Of a stretch of DNA of 64,000 nucleotides, positions 52,222 to 63,106 are shown in pieces. The notes beneath the pieces were generated by a model. That model was not told where the DNA came from. It saw only the letters and a list, made by a program, of their open reading frames with translations, and searched no databases. Source of the stretch: Gluconacetobacter tumulicola (GTDB taxonomy: Bacteria; Pseudomonadota; Alphaproteobacteria; Acetobacterales; Acetobacteraceae). The number at the start of each line of letters is the position of its first letter. Positions within the stretch are counted from its first letter, which is position 1. A program made the translations under genes and the position numbers. Location of the stretch: the NCBI RefSeq assembly GCF_014174215.1, contig NZ_JABEQL010000007.1, forward strand, positions 62,001 through 126,000. The letters run 5' to 3'.

Positions 52222-53130
52222 TCAGCGTGATGACGTGTCGATCGATCTGGCAACGCTGCGCGCGACACTGTCGCGCCAGAAGGGCAGGCGGATGCCGAAC
52301 ACGTCGTGCAGGCGGGTGCAGTCCAGGCGGGAATCCTGCGGCCGGGCGGCAAGGGTCGGCCAGTCGGCGGTGGTAATGGCCTGGACCTCCGGCATCGGGT
52401 GGCCGGCTTTGGCGGCCTCTTGCAATGAAGCGACCGCCAGGCCGTGCCAGGTCGTATCCCCGCTGCCGGCGGCATGGAACAGGCCGGCATATTCATCGCG
52501 CCAGCCGTCCCGGCCGATCGTGTCGATGATCGCCAGAATGGCGTCCGCAAGGTCATCGGCGCTGGTCGGGTTGCCATGCTGGTCGCCCACCACCCGCAGG
52601 GTTGGATTCTTCGCCCCCGCATTCAGCATGGTACGCACGAAATTCCGGCCATAGGGCGAATAGACCCAGGAGGTGCGCAGGATGATCGCGCGGTCGTGGG
52701 CGGCCAGGATCGCGCGCTCGCCTTCCGCCTTGCTGCGTCCGTAGACCGTGCGCGGCGAGATCGGATCGGTTTCGACATAGGGCGCGCCCTTGCTGCCGTC
52801 GAACACGTAATCGGTCGAGACATGGATCAGCGGAATGCCGCGCTCGGCGCATAATCGGGCCAGCAGGGCGGGCCCGTCCCGGTTGGCGCGTGCGGCCCCT
52901 TCGGGGTCGCTCTCCGCCGCGTCCACTGCCGTCCAGGCGGCGGCATTCACGACCAGGGCGGGGGAGAATGCGGCGAACGCCGCCGCCAGCGTCTCCGGCC
53001 GGTCGAAATCGAGATCCGGCCGGCCGGCGCAGCGCAGACCGGGACGGCCGGAGCCCGCCAGGGCGGTCGCAAGCTGGCCGGACCGGCCGATGACGAGAAC
53101 CGGGGCGACCGGGATCGGGGCGCCGGTCAT
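52222..53130 (-). CDS. rfbD: dTDP-4-dehydrorhamnose reductase
   Basis: A 302-aa SDR that makes dTDP-L-rhamnose, the last step of the rfb pathway. Motifs: 'VLVIGRSGQLATAL' nucleotide-binding (a variant of GxxGQLG), 'IHVSTDYVFDGSKG' and 'YGRSKAEGE' (Tyr/Lys catalytic pair). The ATG at 53130 shares one base with the rfbC stop. Last of the rfbBACD minus-strand operon. Confidence 0.92.
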   Translation of the reverse strand: MTGAPIPVAPVLVIGRSGQLATALAGSGRPGLRCAGRPDLDFDRPETLAAAFAAFSPALVVNAAAWTAVDAAESDPEGAARANRDGPALLARLCAERGIPLIHVSTDYVFDGSKGAPYVETDPISPRTVYGRSKAEGERAILAAHDRAIILRTSWVYSPYGRNFVRTMLNAGAKNPTLRVVGDQHGNPTSADDLADAILAIIDTIGRDGWRDEYAGLFHAAGSGDTTWHGLAVASLQEAAKAGHPMPEVQAITTADWPTLAARPQDSRLDCTRLHDVFGIRLPFWRDSVARSVARSIDTSSR

Positions 53131-53677
53131 CAGAACCAGTCCCGCACCGTGGAGAAGTCCGGCGCTTCGGCGTCCTTGTCGGACAGGATCGCAGCACCCG
53201 GTGCCACCGGCCAGGCGATGGCCAGCTCCGGCGAATCCCACCGTACCGACCGCTCGCTGTCGCGATCCCACAGGTCGGTGCATTTATACTGCACTTCGGC
53301 ATCGTCGGTCAGGGTGCAGAAACCGTGCAGGAAGCCGGGGGGGATCCACAATTGCGATCCATTCTCCGCACTCAGTTCGGCCGCGACCCAGCTGCCGAAT
53401 GTGGGCGAGGCCTGCCGTGCGTCGACCGCCACATCCCAGATCGCGCCGCTTGTACAGCGTACAAGCTTGCCCTGGGGGTGCGGGGCAAGCTGGCAATGCA
53501 GGCCCCGGATCACGCCGCGCTGGCGGGACAGGCTGTGATTGTCCTGCACGAAGGGCTGGGTGATTCCGGCCTCGGCCATCGTGCGGATATTATAGGTTTC
53601 GCAAAAGAACCCGCGCGCATCGGCAAAACGACGTGGCGTCAGCAGCAGGATGTCGGGAATGGCCAGGGCTTCGATTT

Positions 53678-53681
<4 letters not shown>
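53130..53681 (-). CDS. rfbC: dTDP-4-dehydrorhamnose 3,5-epimerase
   Basis: A 183-aa cupin epimerase. 'RGFFCETYN', '[20 protein letters not shown]' (His catalytic base region) and '[20 protein letters not shown]' are diagnostic. The ATG at 53681 overlaps the rfbA stop (ATGA), so the frames are coupled. Produces dTDP-4-keto-L-rhamnose for RfbD. Confidence 0.95.
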
Positions 53682-54591
<910 letters not shown>

Positions 54592-54595
<4 letters not shown>

Positions 54596-55662
54596 CGGCT
54601 GCCCTCTGCCGGGGCCATCCCCAGACGTTTCGTGCTGTCATGCCGGGCCTGGAGCGCGGTCCACCAGTCCCGATGCTCCAGATACCATCGCACGGTGCGG
54701 CGCAGGCCGGTTTCGAAATCGTGGCGGGCGCGCCAGCCCAGCGCGGCCTCGGCGTGCGAGGGGTCGATCTCGTAGCGGAAATCGTGCCCCGGCCGGTCGG
54801 TGACGTAGCGGATCAGCCGCGCGTGTGGCCCCGCCGGGTCGGGGCGCAGTTCGTCCAGAATCGCGCAGATGGTCTGGACCACCTGAATGTTGGTGCGCGG
54901 CTGGCGGGCGCCGATGGCATAGGTCTCACCCGGCCGGCCGCGCTCCACCGCCAGCACCAGGGCCTCGGCATGGTCGTCGACGAACAGCCAGTCGCGCATG
55001 TTGCCGCCATCGCCATAAACGGGCAGGGCACGCCCGGCGATGGCGTTGATCGTCACCAGCGGGATCAGCTTCTCGGGGAAATGCCAGAACCCGTAATTGT
55101 TGGTGGTATTGGTGACGAAGGCTGGCAGGCCGTAAGTGTGCTGCCAGGCCCGCACCAGATGGTCCGACGCCGCCTTGGACGCCGAATAAGGGCTGCGCGG
55201 GTCGTAGGGTGTGGTTTCGGTGAAGGGCGGATCGCCCGGTTGCAATGTGCCGAAGACTTCGTCGGTCGAAATATGATGGAACCGGAACGCCGCCTGGCGG
55301 CGTAGGTCTAGCCCCGACCAGTATTCCCGCGCGGCTTCCAGCAGGGTGAAGGTGCCCAGCACGTTGGTCGTCATGAACACGCCAGGGCCGTCGATCGAGC
55401 GGTCGACATGGCTTTCGGCCGCCAGATGCATCACCGCGTCCGGCTGATGGGAAGCGAAGATCGCCCGCATCGCCGCCCCATCGGTGATGTCGGCCCGTAT
55501 ATGCAGGTAGCGCGGGTCCGCCGCGACATCCCCTGTCGAATCCCGCGTGGCGGCGTAGGTCATGGCATCGACATTCACCACGGAATGGCCAGTCGACCCG
55601 ATCACATGCCGCACGATCGCCGAACCGATGAAACCGCATCCACCTGTTACGAGTATGCGCAC
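54592..55662 (-). CDS. rfbB: dTDP-glucose 4,6-dehydratase
   Basis: A 356-aa extended SDR. '[20 protein letters not shown]' holds GxxGFIG, '[11 protein letters not shown]' the catalytic Thr/Asp/Glu, and '[15 protein letters not shown]' the Tyr/Lys pair. Start GTG 55662, with GAGG upstream. First gene of the rfbBACD operon; 280 bp of AT-rich intergenic sequence separate it from the next gene. Confidence 0.95.
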
Positions 55663-55942
55663 ACTCTTGCCTCGTCTGTTGGTATGGTCATGCTACAATC
55701 AAAAAAACACGGCGCAAGAAAATAAATCTTATGGGATGTCCCGTTATTCTATATCTTATTATCCAATCATTATTGTTTATTTAACATCTGTGTGAAGCCG
55801 AGTGCATCGCGTCGTCAGGCTCAGGGTGGTGCGCATCTTCTCCCCCCCGTGCCTGCAACGGTTGCGGTGAAACCGAGTTGCGAAATCGGAAAAAAGGGCC
55901 GCGAAAACCGCCGGTTCCCGGGCGGATAGGCACAGGGTGCGC

Positions 55943-57436
55943 CTATCCGCGCAGCCTGTCCGGCAGCGGGATATGCTCCTTCATGCATCCGGCGAGTGCG
56001 CGGCCCAACTGGTCGACGCGAATGTCATGGCGTGGGCCGGCGGGGCGCGTGCGGTCCAGAATGAAATAGTCGGTCGAGGCGCCGATATGCGCGCCATCGT
56101 TGAGCAGAACCGGCAGGCTGGGCTGGTGGTCGCCATAGAGTGCGAAGATGCCGCCATCCTCGTTCAGCCACCGGGAGGCGGCGAGCTGGCCGATCATGCG
56201 ATCCGTGCCCATCAGACTGTCCAGGTAACCGCCCAGCATGGGGGCGAACGGGCTGTCGGTTTCCGCCCGGGCGGCCCACGGGCCGTGGTTGGCGACCGTG
56301 ATGGCGAACACGAAGACCGGCCGTGTCTCGCGGGCGATGAAATCGTTGATCCAGGCACCCAGCGCTTCGTCGGGGACCAGTTGGCCGCGCCGGGAGTCAA
56401 ATGCCTCGCCGCCGATGAAGTGATCGAAGCCGAGATTGGGCATGACCTTGTGCCGGCCATAGAACCGGCGGTCATAGGGATGCACGCACACGGTCTGGTA
56501 GCCGGCCTGGCGCATGCGGGCGGCCAGCGTGTCGAGCGGCCGGCGCGCGAAGGCATAATAGGGATTGAAACGGTCCAGCCCCAGTTCGGACGGCGCCGCC
56601 CCGCTGATGGCCGCGAATTCGCTGCGGGTGGTATTGGCCCCCCACGAATCGACATCGAGGCGGCCATGGCGCCACGCCTGGGCGCGGCAGGCCTGGTATT
56701 CCGTCAGCGGCGACGACAGGCTCGGGTCCAGCCGGCCGATATCGAAGAATGATTCGGCCTGGACCAGCACGACCGGGGGCTTGTCGGCCGGCACCGTCAC
56801 GATACCGAAGCTGCAGGCAGCCTGGCGCGCCGGCCGCTCCTGGCGCGAGCAGAGCGTATGGGCGGCGAAGCTGCCCAGCATGCCCAGCGTCTTCGCATCA
56901 TCGACCGGGTCGCCGGTCGGCCGCAGCCGGCGGATCACGCTGGCCATGACGTTCAGCGACGGCTGCCAGAAATAGGCGGCGATCGGCACGATCAGCAACA
57001 ACGCCCCGATGAGCCGCGACAGGACCGGGCCACCCGGCATCGAAGCGGGCTCGACGGAAAACAGCCATGCCGTCGCCCCCACCAGCAGGCCGCCGATACC
57101 GTAGAAGACGGCTGGATGGACATAGGGCAGGTAGAAGCGCGGGTGGGTAAAGACCAGCAGAAGCTCGCTGGCATCGGCAAACACGATCGGCTCGCGCAGG
57201 ACCTCCCGCTTGGTATGGTCGGCCAGCAGCAGGCCCGCGGCCAGCACCACCCACAGCAGCGCCGACGAGGCCGGACGACCGGTCAGCAGCGCAAGCGACA
57301 GCCATAATATGAGGGCGACCGCCACATCGGGCAGATCGTTCCTGATCGGCCTGAAGGGTCTGCCGCCTGTTATCCTCAGGATGACAAGCGCCACGATCGC
57401 GAGGCCCGATACGGCGGCAATGGTCCAGCCCGGCAT
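55943..57436 (-). CDS. Membrane sulfatase-fold (LTA synthase-like) protein
   Basis: A 497-aa protein. About five N-terminal membrane helices run through residue 165 (e.g. 'VAVALILWLSLALLTG', 'LIGALLLIVPIAAYF'). The sulfatase-type domain follows, with 'PPVVLVQAESFFDIGRLD' (Thr/Ser nucleophile not certain), 'VHPYDRRFYGRHKVMPNLGF' and 'FALYGDHQPSLP'. The family transfers phosphoglycerol or phosphoethanolamine or modifies capsule. ATG 57436 has GGGGGATAGG upstream. Adjacent to capsule genes, divergent from a glycosyltransferase. Confidence 0.8.
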   Translation of the reverse strand: MPGWTIAAVSGLAIVALVILRITGGRPFRPIRNDLPDVAVALILWLSLALLTGRPASSALLWVVLAAGLLLADHTKREVLREPIVFADASELLLVFTHPRFYLPYVHPAVFYGIGGLLVGATAWLFSVEPASMPGGPVLSRLIGALLLIVPIAAYFWQPSLNVMASVIRRLRPTGDPVDDAKTLGMLGSFAAHTLCSRQERPARQAACSFGIVTVPADKPPVVLVQAESFFDIGRLDPSLSSPLTEYQACRAQAWRHGRLDVDSWGANTTRSEFAAISGAAPSELGLDRFNPYYAFARRPLDTLAARMRQAGYQTVCVHPYDRRFYGRHKVMPNLGFDHFIGGEAFDSRRGQLVPDEALGAWINDFIARETRPVFVFAITVANHGPWAARAETDSPFAPMLGGYLDSLMGTDRMIGQLAASRWLNEDGGIFALYGDHQPSLPVLLNDGAHIGASTDYFILDRTRPAGPRHDIRVDQLGRALAGCMKEHIPLPDRLRG

Positions 57437-57578
57437 CCTATCCCCCTGTTTTCTGTGCGTCGTGCGCCACGGCTGGGTGTCGCGTCTTGGCAGTCGGGAT
57501 CGTGCTCGGCAAAATTCCGGTTCTCGTCGGCAGGTGATCGATGGGGCATGTCCATACAGAGAAGAGGGAGTTTTTGCC

Positions 57579-58754
57579 ATGCCCGTACCCATGCCGAAGA
57601 TCTGGCTGGATGCCCGCAACACGAATCGGGCCGGCGGCACGGGGGTGGCCCGCTATACCGAGGTGATCGCGGAATGCCTGACGGATGCCGGCATGCCGCC
57701 GACATATCTGACCGATTACGCCCCGGGCACGGCCCCGGCCAACCCGCATGCCCTGGGCCGGCAGATATGGCGCAGGTTGCAGAGCATGCGCCCGCGCTAC
57801 CCTGCGGCCCTGCGGGGGGAAGGGCCCATGCCCTATGCGGTCTGCCCCGACATCTTCCGGATCGCCCATGTCACATTCACCCATCAGGGCAGGCTGGCGC
57901 GGGTCGGCACATCGGCGCCGCCGGACATCATGCACTGGACCTATCCCCTGCCCATCCGGCTGGAAGGCGCGCGGAATGTGGTCACGGTCCACGACGCCGT
58001 TCCGCTGACCCACCCGGACCTGACCGGCATCGATCCCGAGCGCTATCGGCGCCTGATGCAGGCCCTGGCCGAGAGCGCCGATGCGATCGTGACGGTTTCG
58101 GAGACCGCGCGACAGGATATTGCCGCCCAGTGCGGCATTTCGCCGTCACGCATCCACAACCTCTCCCAGGCTGTCGCGTTCTCGGAGGAGGAATTGCGGC
58201 TGGCGCGCGCTGCCCGGCCGCCGGCGCCGCCCGGCTATTTCGTGCATGTCGGCCGGGTCGAGCAGCGCAAGAACATCTGTCGCCTCGTCGCCGCCCATGC
58301 ACGCAGCGGAACGCGCCGGCCGCTGGTCCTGATCGGCCCCGACGGGGATGACAGGCCGGATTACGAGCCCTTGGTGGGGGATGTGCCGGTCATACGCCTG
58401 CCCTGGAGCGATCGCGCCACCCTGATCCGGACGATGCAGGATGCGCACGCCCTGCTGTTTCCCTCGCTGGCCGAAGGGTTCGGCCTGCCGATCATCGAGG
58501 CGATGGCGCTGGGCACGCCGGTTCTCACCGCGCGGGGGGGCGCGACGGGGGAAGTCGCCACGGAAGATGCCGCCATCCTGGTCGATCCGCTGGACGTGTC
58601 CGATATCGCGGAGGGAATCAGGCTATTGGATGGCTGGGGTGGGAATGATCCGGCCCGTCTGGCCCTGATCGCCAGGGGAGCGGCGCATGCGACCCGGTTT
58701 TCGCCCGACGCTTATGTCGACCGGTTGCGTCGGTTCTATTGTTCGCTGATGTGA
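57579..58754 (+). CDS. GT4-family glycosyltransferase
   Basis: A 391-aa GT-B glycosyltransferase. 'IWLDARNTNRAGGTGVARYT' is the N-terminal fold, 'GYFVHVGRVEQRKNICRLVA' the start of the donor-binding half, and 'LLFPSLAEGFGLPIIEAMAL' with 'GTPVLTARGGATGEV' the E-x7-E region. ATG 57579 has AGGGAG upstream. Adds a sugar to a polysaccharide or lipid-linked intermediate. Divergent from the sulfatase-fold gene. Confidence 0.9.
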   Translation: MPVPMPKIWLDARNTNRAGGTGVARYTEVIAECLTDAGMPPTYLTDYAPGTAPANPHALGRQIWRRLQSMRPRYPAALRGEGPMPYAVCPDIFRIAHVTFTHQGRLARVGTSAPPDIMHWTYPLPIRLEGARNVVTVHDAVPLTHPDLTGIDPERYRRLMQALAESADAIVTVSETARQDIAAQCGISPSRIHNLSQAVAFSEEELRLARAARPPAPPGYFVHVGRVEQRKNICRLVAAHARSGTRRPLVLIGPDGDDRPDYEPLVGDVPVIRLPWSDRATLIRTMQDAHALLFPSLAEGFGLPIIEAMALGTPVLTARGGATGEVATEDAAILVDPLDVSDIAEGIRLLDGWGGNDPARLALIARGAAHATRFSPDAYVDRLRRFYCSLM

Positions 58755-58877
58755 CCCGCGCCGTGGCGACCTGCCCATCCACGGGGGGTGGTGTATAGAC
58801 CTCCCGGTATGTTGGTCCGGGACCGGTCCGGCCAGGGCCTGGAATGGCTTGTCCGGGGTCTTTCTGGGAGGTTCCCG

Positions 58878-59885
58878 ATGCGTGTTCTCGTGACCGGCAC
58901 CGCTGGATTTATCGGGTTTCATATTGCCAGGCGGTTGCTGGAGGAAGGATACACCGTCATCGGTCTCGATGGCATCACGGATTATTATGATGTTTCATTG
59001 AAACGCAGGCGCCACGCCCTCCTGCATCGGTTCGATAATTTTTCGTCCCATGAATTCATGCTGGAGGATGCGCAGGCCCTGCATGACGTGTTCGCGCGAC
59101 GGACACCGGACATGGTCATGCATCTTGCGGGCCAGGCGGGTGTTTCCCACAGCCTGGATGCTCCCGGCACCTATGTCGATTCCAATATCGTCGGAACGTA
59201 CACGCTGCTGGAAGCAATGCGTCGGAACCCGCCCAGGCATTTCATGATGGCATCCTCGTCCTCGGTCTATGGGGCGAACACGGTTCTGCCTTTTTCCGAA
59301 ACGCATCGTTGCGATCATCCGCTGAGCCTGTATGCGGCGACGAAGAAAGCGGCCGAGGACCTTGCGCATTCCTATGCCTGCGTCTGGAAAATTCCGACGA
59401 CGGTCCTGCGTTTCTTCACGGCCTATGGTCCGTGGGGACGGCCGGACATGGCGCTTTTCCGGTTCATTGCCGGCATATATGCCGGCAAGCCGATCGCGGT
59501 TTACAATAACGGCAATATGGAGCGCGATTTCACCTATATCGACGATGTGGTGGAGGCAATCTTCCGGCTCTCCCGGGTGGCGCCCGAAAAAGCGGCAGAG
59601 AGCGATCCGGGGAGCAGCCCCGTGGCGCCCTATCGCGTGGTCAATATCGGGAACGGTCAGCCCGTCAGCCTGACGGCATTTATCGAGGCGATCGAAAAAG
59701 CGACCGGTCGGCCATGCGTGCGCCATTATCTGCCGATGCAGAAGGGCGACGTACCGCGCACCTGGGCTGACTGCTCCACCCTCAAGGCTCTGACCGGCTT
59801 TCGCCCCTCGACGCCGCTTCAGGTCGGCATCGATGCGTCCGTCGGCTGGTACAGGCGCCATTACGCAACGGCCTCCACCCCGTGA
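58878..59885 (+). CDS. UDP-glucuronate 4-epimerase-like NAD-dependent epimerase
   Basis: A 335-aa extended SDR. 'VLVTGTAGFIGFHIARRLLE' NAD site; 'YDVSLKRRRHALL' and 'SSSSVYGAN' with 'LSLYAATKKAAEDLAHSYA' (YxxxK). The C-terminal region 'CSTLKALTGFRPSTPLQVGI' is typical of the galacturonate-forming epimerases. ATG 58878 has GGGAGG upstream. Supplies a nucleotide sugar, likely UDP-galacturonate, to the capsule. Confidence 0.87.
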   Translation: MRVLVTGTAGFIGFHIARRLLEEGYTVIGLDGITDYYDVSLKRRRHALLHRFDNFSSHEFMLEDAQALHDVFARRTPDMVMHLAGQAGVSHSLDAPGTYVDSNIVGTYTLLEAMRRNPPRHFMMASSSSVYGANTVLPFSETHRCDHPLSLYAATKKAAEDLAHSYACVWKIPTTVLRFFTAYGPWGRPDMALFRFIAGIYAGKPIAVYNNGNMERDFTYIDDVVEAIFRLSRVAPEKAAESDPGSSPVAPYRVVNIGNGQPVSLTAFIEAIEKATGRPCVRHYLPMQKGDVPRTWADCSTLKALTGFRPSTPLQVGIDASVGWYRRHYATASTP

Positions 59886-60060
59886 ACGAACCGGCGGTCA
59901 TCGGCGTCGTGGCTGTTGATGACACTTTCCCTTCAACGAGAAACGACTGATCCTGTTCCGTCTTTTTCGTGGCGGCGCATCCTGTTGCAGGACCGGAGAT
60001 TTTTTCGTGCAGGAACATGCGTGCTAAGAAGCTGTCCTACGCGTTTTCGACCGGGGAGGG

Positions 60061-61812
60061 GTGAATGCTGGCAGGAAAGGTCCCGGAGGCTACGATCTGG
60101 TCCATTGTCCAGTCGATCGGTTGGCCCCGTCCATGACCGGATTGCTGCGGATACCACCTTTCCATCGGTCGGTGCCCATCCTCGCCCGTGCATGTCGGCA
60201 TGCGGCGCCAACCTTCCCCGTGCCGGAGTCGGAGCGGGAGGAACTGGTCGGCCGGATCGTGCGCGAGCGGGTCGGCGGATGTTTCTGGGCGCCCGATCCG
60301 GGGCAGCGCCGCCCGGTCCTGGTCGTTCTCTCCCGGAAAGGGCCCGAACGAAGCCGCCTGGCGACCATGCTGAAACAGGTACTGGCGGTGCATGCCGCGC
60401 GGGATGTCATGCTGGTCCGGCGGGGGCCGAGGCAGCCGGCAGCCGGCCTGGCACGCCGGCTGGGCATTGCGCATGTGCCTTGGGAGAGCGACCCCCATGC
60501 GCTGCTGGACGGCGCGGTGCGCGTCTATGCCGATGCCGTGGGCGATATTGCCCGGCTGGCGACCCTGCGCGGCCTGCCCGTTGTCCTGCTCGGGCCGGAA
60601 GGAGGGCGCGAGGAGCCCTTCCTGCGCACTGATGTGCTGGCGGATCTTCTGGATCGCACGGCGTATGTGTGCCCCTTCACATCCTCTCCGATATCCTGTG
60701 CCGAGGCGATCGCGCTGCTGGCCGGCTGGCGCCGCACGATCATGGCCAATCGCCAGATCGGCGCCTGTCTGGCCATGTCGCGATGGAAACGGCGGCGGAT
60801 CGCCGATTTCCTGGCAACCGCGCCCGGCGCGCCACCCTTTATCGAGGATTTTCGCGCCGGGCTGCAGGGGGCTCTCGCGGTCTGGGCAACACGCCAGCCG
60901 CCGGGCCTGGATGAGGCCGCCCGCAGGACCGGAACACCCGTCTGGCGTGTGGAGGACGGCTTCGTCCGCTCCATAGGGCTGGGCAGCGCACTGATGCCGC
61001 CATCCTCGATCACCATCGATACGCGCGGGATCTATTATGATCCGGCGCGGGAAAGCGACCTGGAACATATCCTGCAGACCGCCACCTTCGACCCCGCGCT
61101 GCGCGCCCGGGCCGGAAAGCTGGTCGAATCCCTGGTCCGGCGGGGCATTTCCAAATATGGCGCGGGTCGTGCGGTGGCCTTGCGCGAATCGTGGGACACC
61201 GGGGGGCGGCGGACGATTCTGGTGCCCGGACAGGTGGCGGACGATCAGTCGGTACGGTGCGGAGGCGGCCGGATCGGTGGAAACCTGGAACTGCTGCAGA
61301 CCGTCCGGCGACATAATCCTGACGCGTTTGTCGTCTACAGGCCTCACCCGGATGTCGAGGCAACCCACAGATTGGGCCACATGGATGATTCCATTGTCAT
61401 GCAACTGGCTGATCGAATCGATCGGGGCGGCGCAATCCTCGATACGATCTCTCGGGTCGACGAGGTACATACCCTGACTTCCCTCGCCGGGTTCGAGGCG
61501 CTTATGCGCGGACGGCGGGTTGTTACGTATGGCGCGCCGTTCTATGCCGGCTGGGGACTGACGGTTGATCTGGGGGACGTGCCTGCACGCCGGACACGGC
61601 ACCTGTCCCTGGAAGAACTCGTTGCCGGAGTGCTGATCCTGTTCCCGCGCTATCTCGATCCGGTCACGCGCCTGCCGTGCGGGCCGGAAGTTCTGATCGA
61701 CCGATTGCAGACCCCCGATCTCTGGCGACCCACCCCATGGATGCGCGCATTGGCCACGCAGACGGCCCTGCGCAAGGCATGGGCACGCATCCGGGCGGCC
61801 TGGACCTCATGA
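60061..61812 (+). CDS. KpsC-like capsule beta-Kdo transferase-type protein
   Basis: A 583-aa cytoplasmic protein, shorter than full KpsC (about 675 aa). Diagnostic piece: 'RVEDGFVRSIGLGSALMPPS', then 'GIYYDPA', 'VVYRPHPDVEA' and the end of the module 'YGAPFYAGWGLT'. The first 270 residues match the family poorly. The start is GTG 60061, which overlaps an SD-like GGGGAGGG; ATG 60133 is an alternative. KpsC initiates capsule on lipid with Kdo linkers in E. coli. The next gene overlaps by ATGA. Confidence 0.75.
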   Translation: MNAGRKGPGGYDLVHCPVDRLAPSMTGLLRIPPFHRSVPILARACRHAAPTFPVPESEREELVGRIVRERVGGCFWAPDPGQRRPVLVVLSRKGPERSRLATMLKQVLAVHAARDVMLVRRGPRQPAAGLARRLGIAHVPWESDPHALLDGAVRVYADAVGDIARLATLRGLPVVLLGPEGGREEPFLRTDVLADLLDRTAYVCPFTSSPISCAEAIALLAGWRRTIMANRQIGACLAMSRWKRRRIADFLATAPGAPPFIEDFRAGLQGALAVWATRQPPGLDEAARRTGTPVWRVEDGFVRSIGLGSALMPPSSITIDTRGIYYDPARESDLEHILQTATFDPALRARAGKLVESLVRRGISKYGAGRAVALRESWDTGGRRTILVPGQVADDQSVRCGGGRIGGNLELLQTVRRHNPDAFVVYRPHPDVEATHRLGHMDDSIVMQLADRIDRGGAILDTISRVDEVHTLTSLAGFEALMRGRRVVTYGAPFYAGWGLTVDLGDVPARRTRHLSLEELVAGVLILFPRYLDPVTRLPCGPEVLIDRLQTPDLWRPTPWMRALATQTALRKAWARIRAAWTS

Positions 61813-63053
61813 TCGATGGCCAGGTTCAAGGTTCGCGACGACGCGCCGATATCATGCCCCGTCCGGTCCTGCTGGATATCTCCCGCCTGCTGTCGCGCGC
61901 CGGTAGTGCGGTACCGACGGGGATCGACCGCGTGGAACTGGAATATGCGCTGTATCTCATGCGCTTTCCGTCTTCGCGGGTCATGTTCGTGGCCTGGCAT
62001 CCGATCGGGCGGATCGGCGTCCTACCGCGCCGCCTGACGGATTGCTTCCTGCGGATTCTGGCGCGGGCCTGGGCAAGCGGCACGCGGCCGTCGCGCGCCG
62101 CATCGCTGATGGCCGGAATGCTGCTGCAGGCCGCGGCACTCGGGGCGGTCGGCAATACGAAACAGCGCCGGACATATCTTCTTCTTTCGCATCATCACCT
62201 GATGCGCCAGGACGTGATCGAGGCGTTCCTGAAACGTGCGGATGCCGGGATGGCGGTCATGGTCCATGACCTGATCCCGATCGAATATCCCGAATATGCC
62301 CGTCCCACCGAACCTGACCGCCATCGCCGGCGCATGGATACGGTGGGACGACTGGCGGAGGCCGTGATCGTGCCGTCTCGGCCGGTTGAGGAGTCCCTGC
62401 GGACCTATCTGGCCCCGCACGGACACTGCCCGCCGGTCAGCGTGGTGCATCACGGGTGCCTCGTCCCCTCCAATGTCCCTGCGTCCGTCGGTAGCCTGGC
62501 GCCGGATGCGCCCTATTTCGTCATCCTGGGGACGATCGAGCCGCGAAAGAATCACCTGCTGCTGCTGAATCTCTGGCGCCAGATGGCAGCCGAGGGCGGT
62601 TCCGCCCCGCTGCCGCATCTGGTGATCATCGGGCGGCGCGGATGGGAAAATGAAAATATCCTGGACATGATCGAGCGATGCCCGGCTCTGCAGGGGATCG
62701 TGCATGAATATGCCACCTTGTCCGACAAGGCTGTCGCCGGTCTGGTCCATGGCGCGCGCGCGCTGCTGTTCCCGTCGTTCGCCGAAGGGTTCGGTCTTCC
62801 GCTGCTGGAGGCCCTGGCGATGGGTATCCCGTGCCTGTGCAGCGATCTGCCGGTTTTCCGCGAGATCGCCGGAGACCTGCCCGTCTATCTCGACCCTCTG
62901 GATGGGCCTGGCTGGCGGCGTGCGATCCGGGAATTGAGCGCGGATGACAGCGCGGCGGGCAGGGTCGCCGCACCGTCATTCGCCGACTGGCCGACCCAGG
63001 TGGTGGCCGGACTGACCGCCCTGGCCGTACTCGACGGCAGGGATGGGGGATAG
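61809..63053 (+). CDS. GT4-family glycosyltransferase
   Basis: A 414-aa GT-B glycosyltransferase. 'LLDISRLLSRAGSAVPTGID' N-terminal fold, 'VMVHDLIPIEYPEYARP' acceptor side, 'APYFVILGTIEPRKNHLLLL', and 'LLFPSFAEGFGLPLLEALAM' with 'GIPCLCSDLPVFREIAGD'. ATG 61809 overlaps the preceding stop (ATGA). Related in style to the GT at 57579. Acts in the same polysaccharide pathway; sugar unknown. Confidence 0.88.
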   Translation: MIDGQVQGSRRRADIMPRPVLLDISRLLSRAGSAVPTGIDRVELEYALYLMRFPSSRVMFVAWHPIGRIGVLPRRLTDCFLRILARAWASGTRPSRAASLMAGMLLQAAALGAVGNTKQRRTYLLLSHHHLMRQDVIEAFLKRADAGMAVMVHDLIPIEYPEYARPTEPDRHRRRMDTVGRLAEAVIVPSRPVEESLRTYLAPHGHCPPVSVVHHGCLVPSNVPASVGSLAPDAPYFVILGTIEPRKNHLLLLNLWRQMAAEGGSAPLPHLVIIGRRGWENENILDMIERCPALQGIVHEYATLSDKAVAGLVHGARALLFPSFAEGFGLPLLEALAMGIPCLCSDLPVFREIAGDLPVYLDPLDGPGWRRAIRELSADDSAAGRVAAPSFADWPTQVVAGLTALAVLDGRDGG

Positions 63054-63106
63054 CGGGCATGCGCGCCATGGCGCGTTCATGTGACGGATAGGAAGGTGGG
63101 GACGGT

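Noticed and set aside
55663-55942. AT-rich 280-bp gap between rfbB and the sulfatase-fold gene
   Set aside because: Probably the rfb promoter region; no gene, RNA or repeat could be supported.
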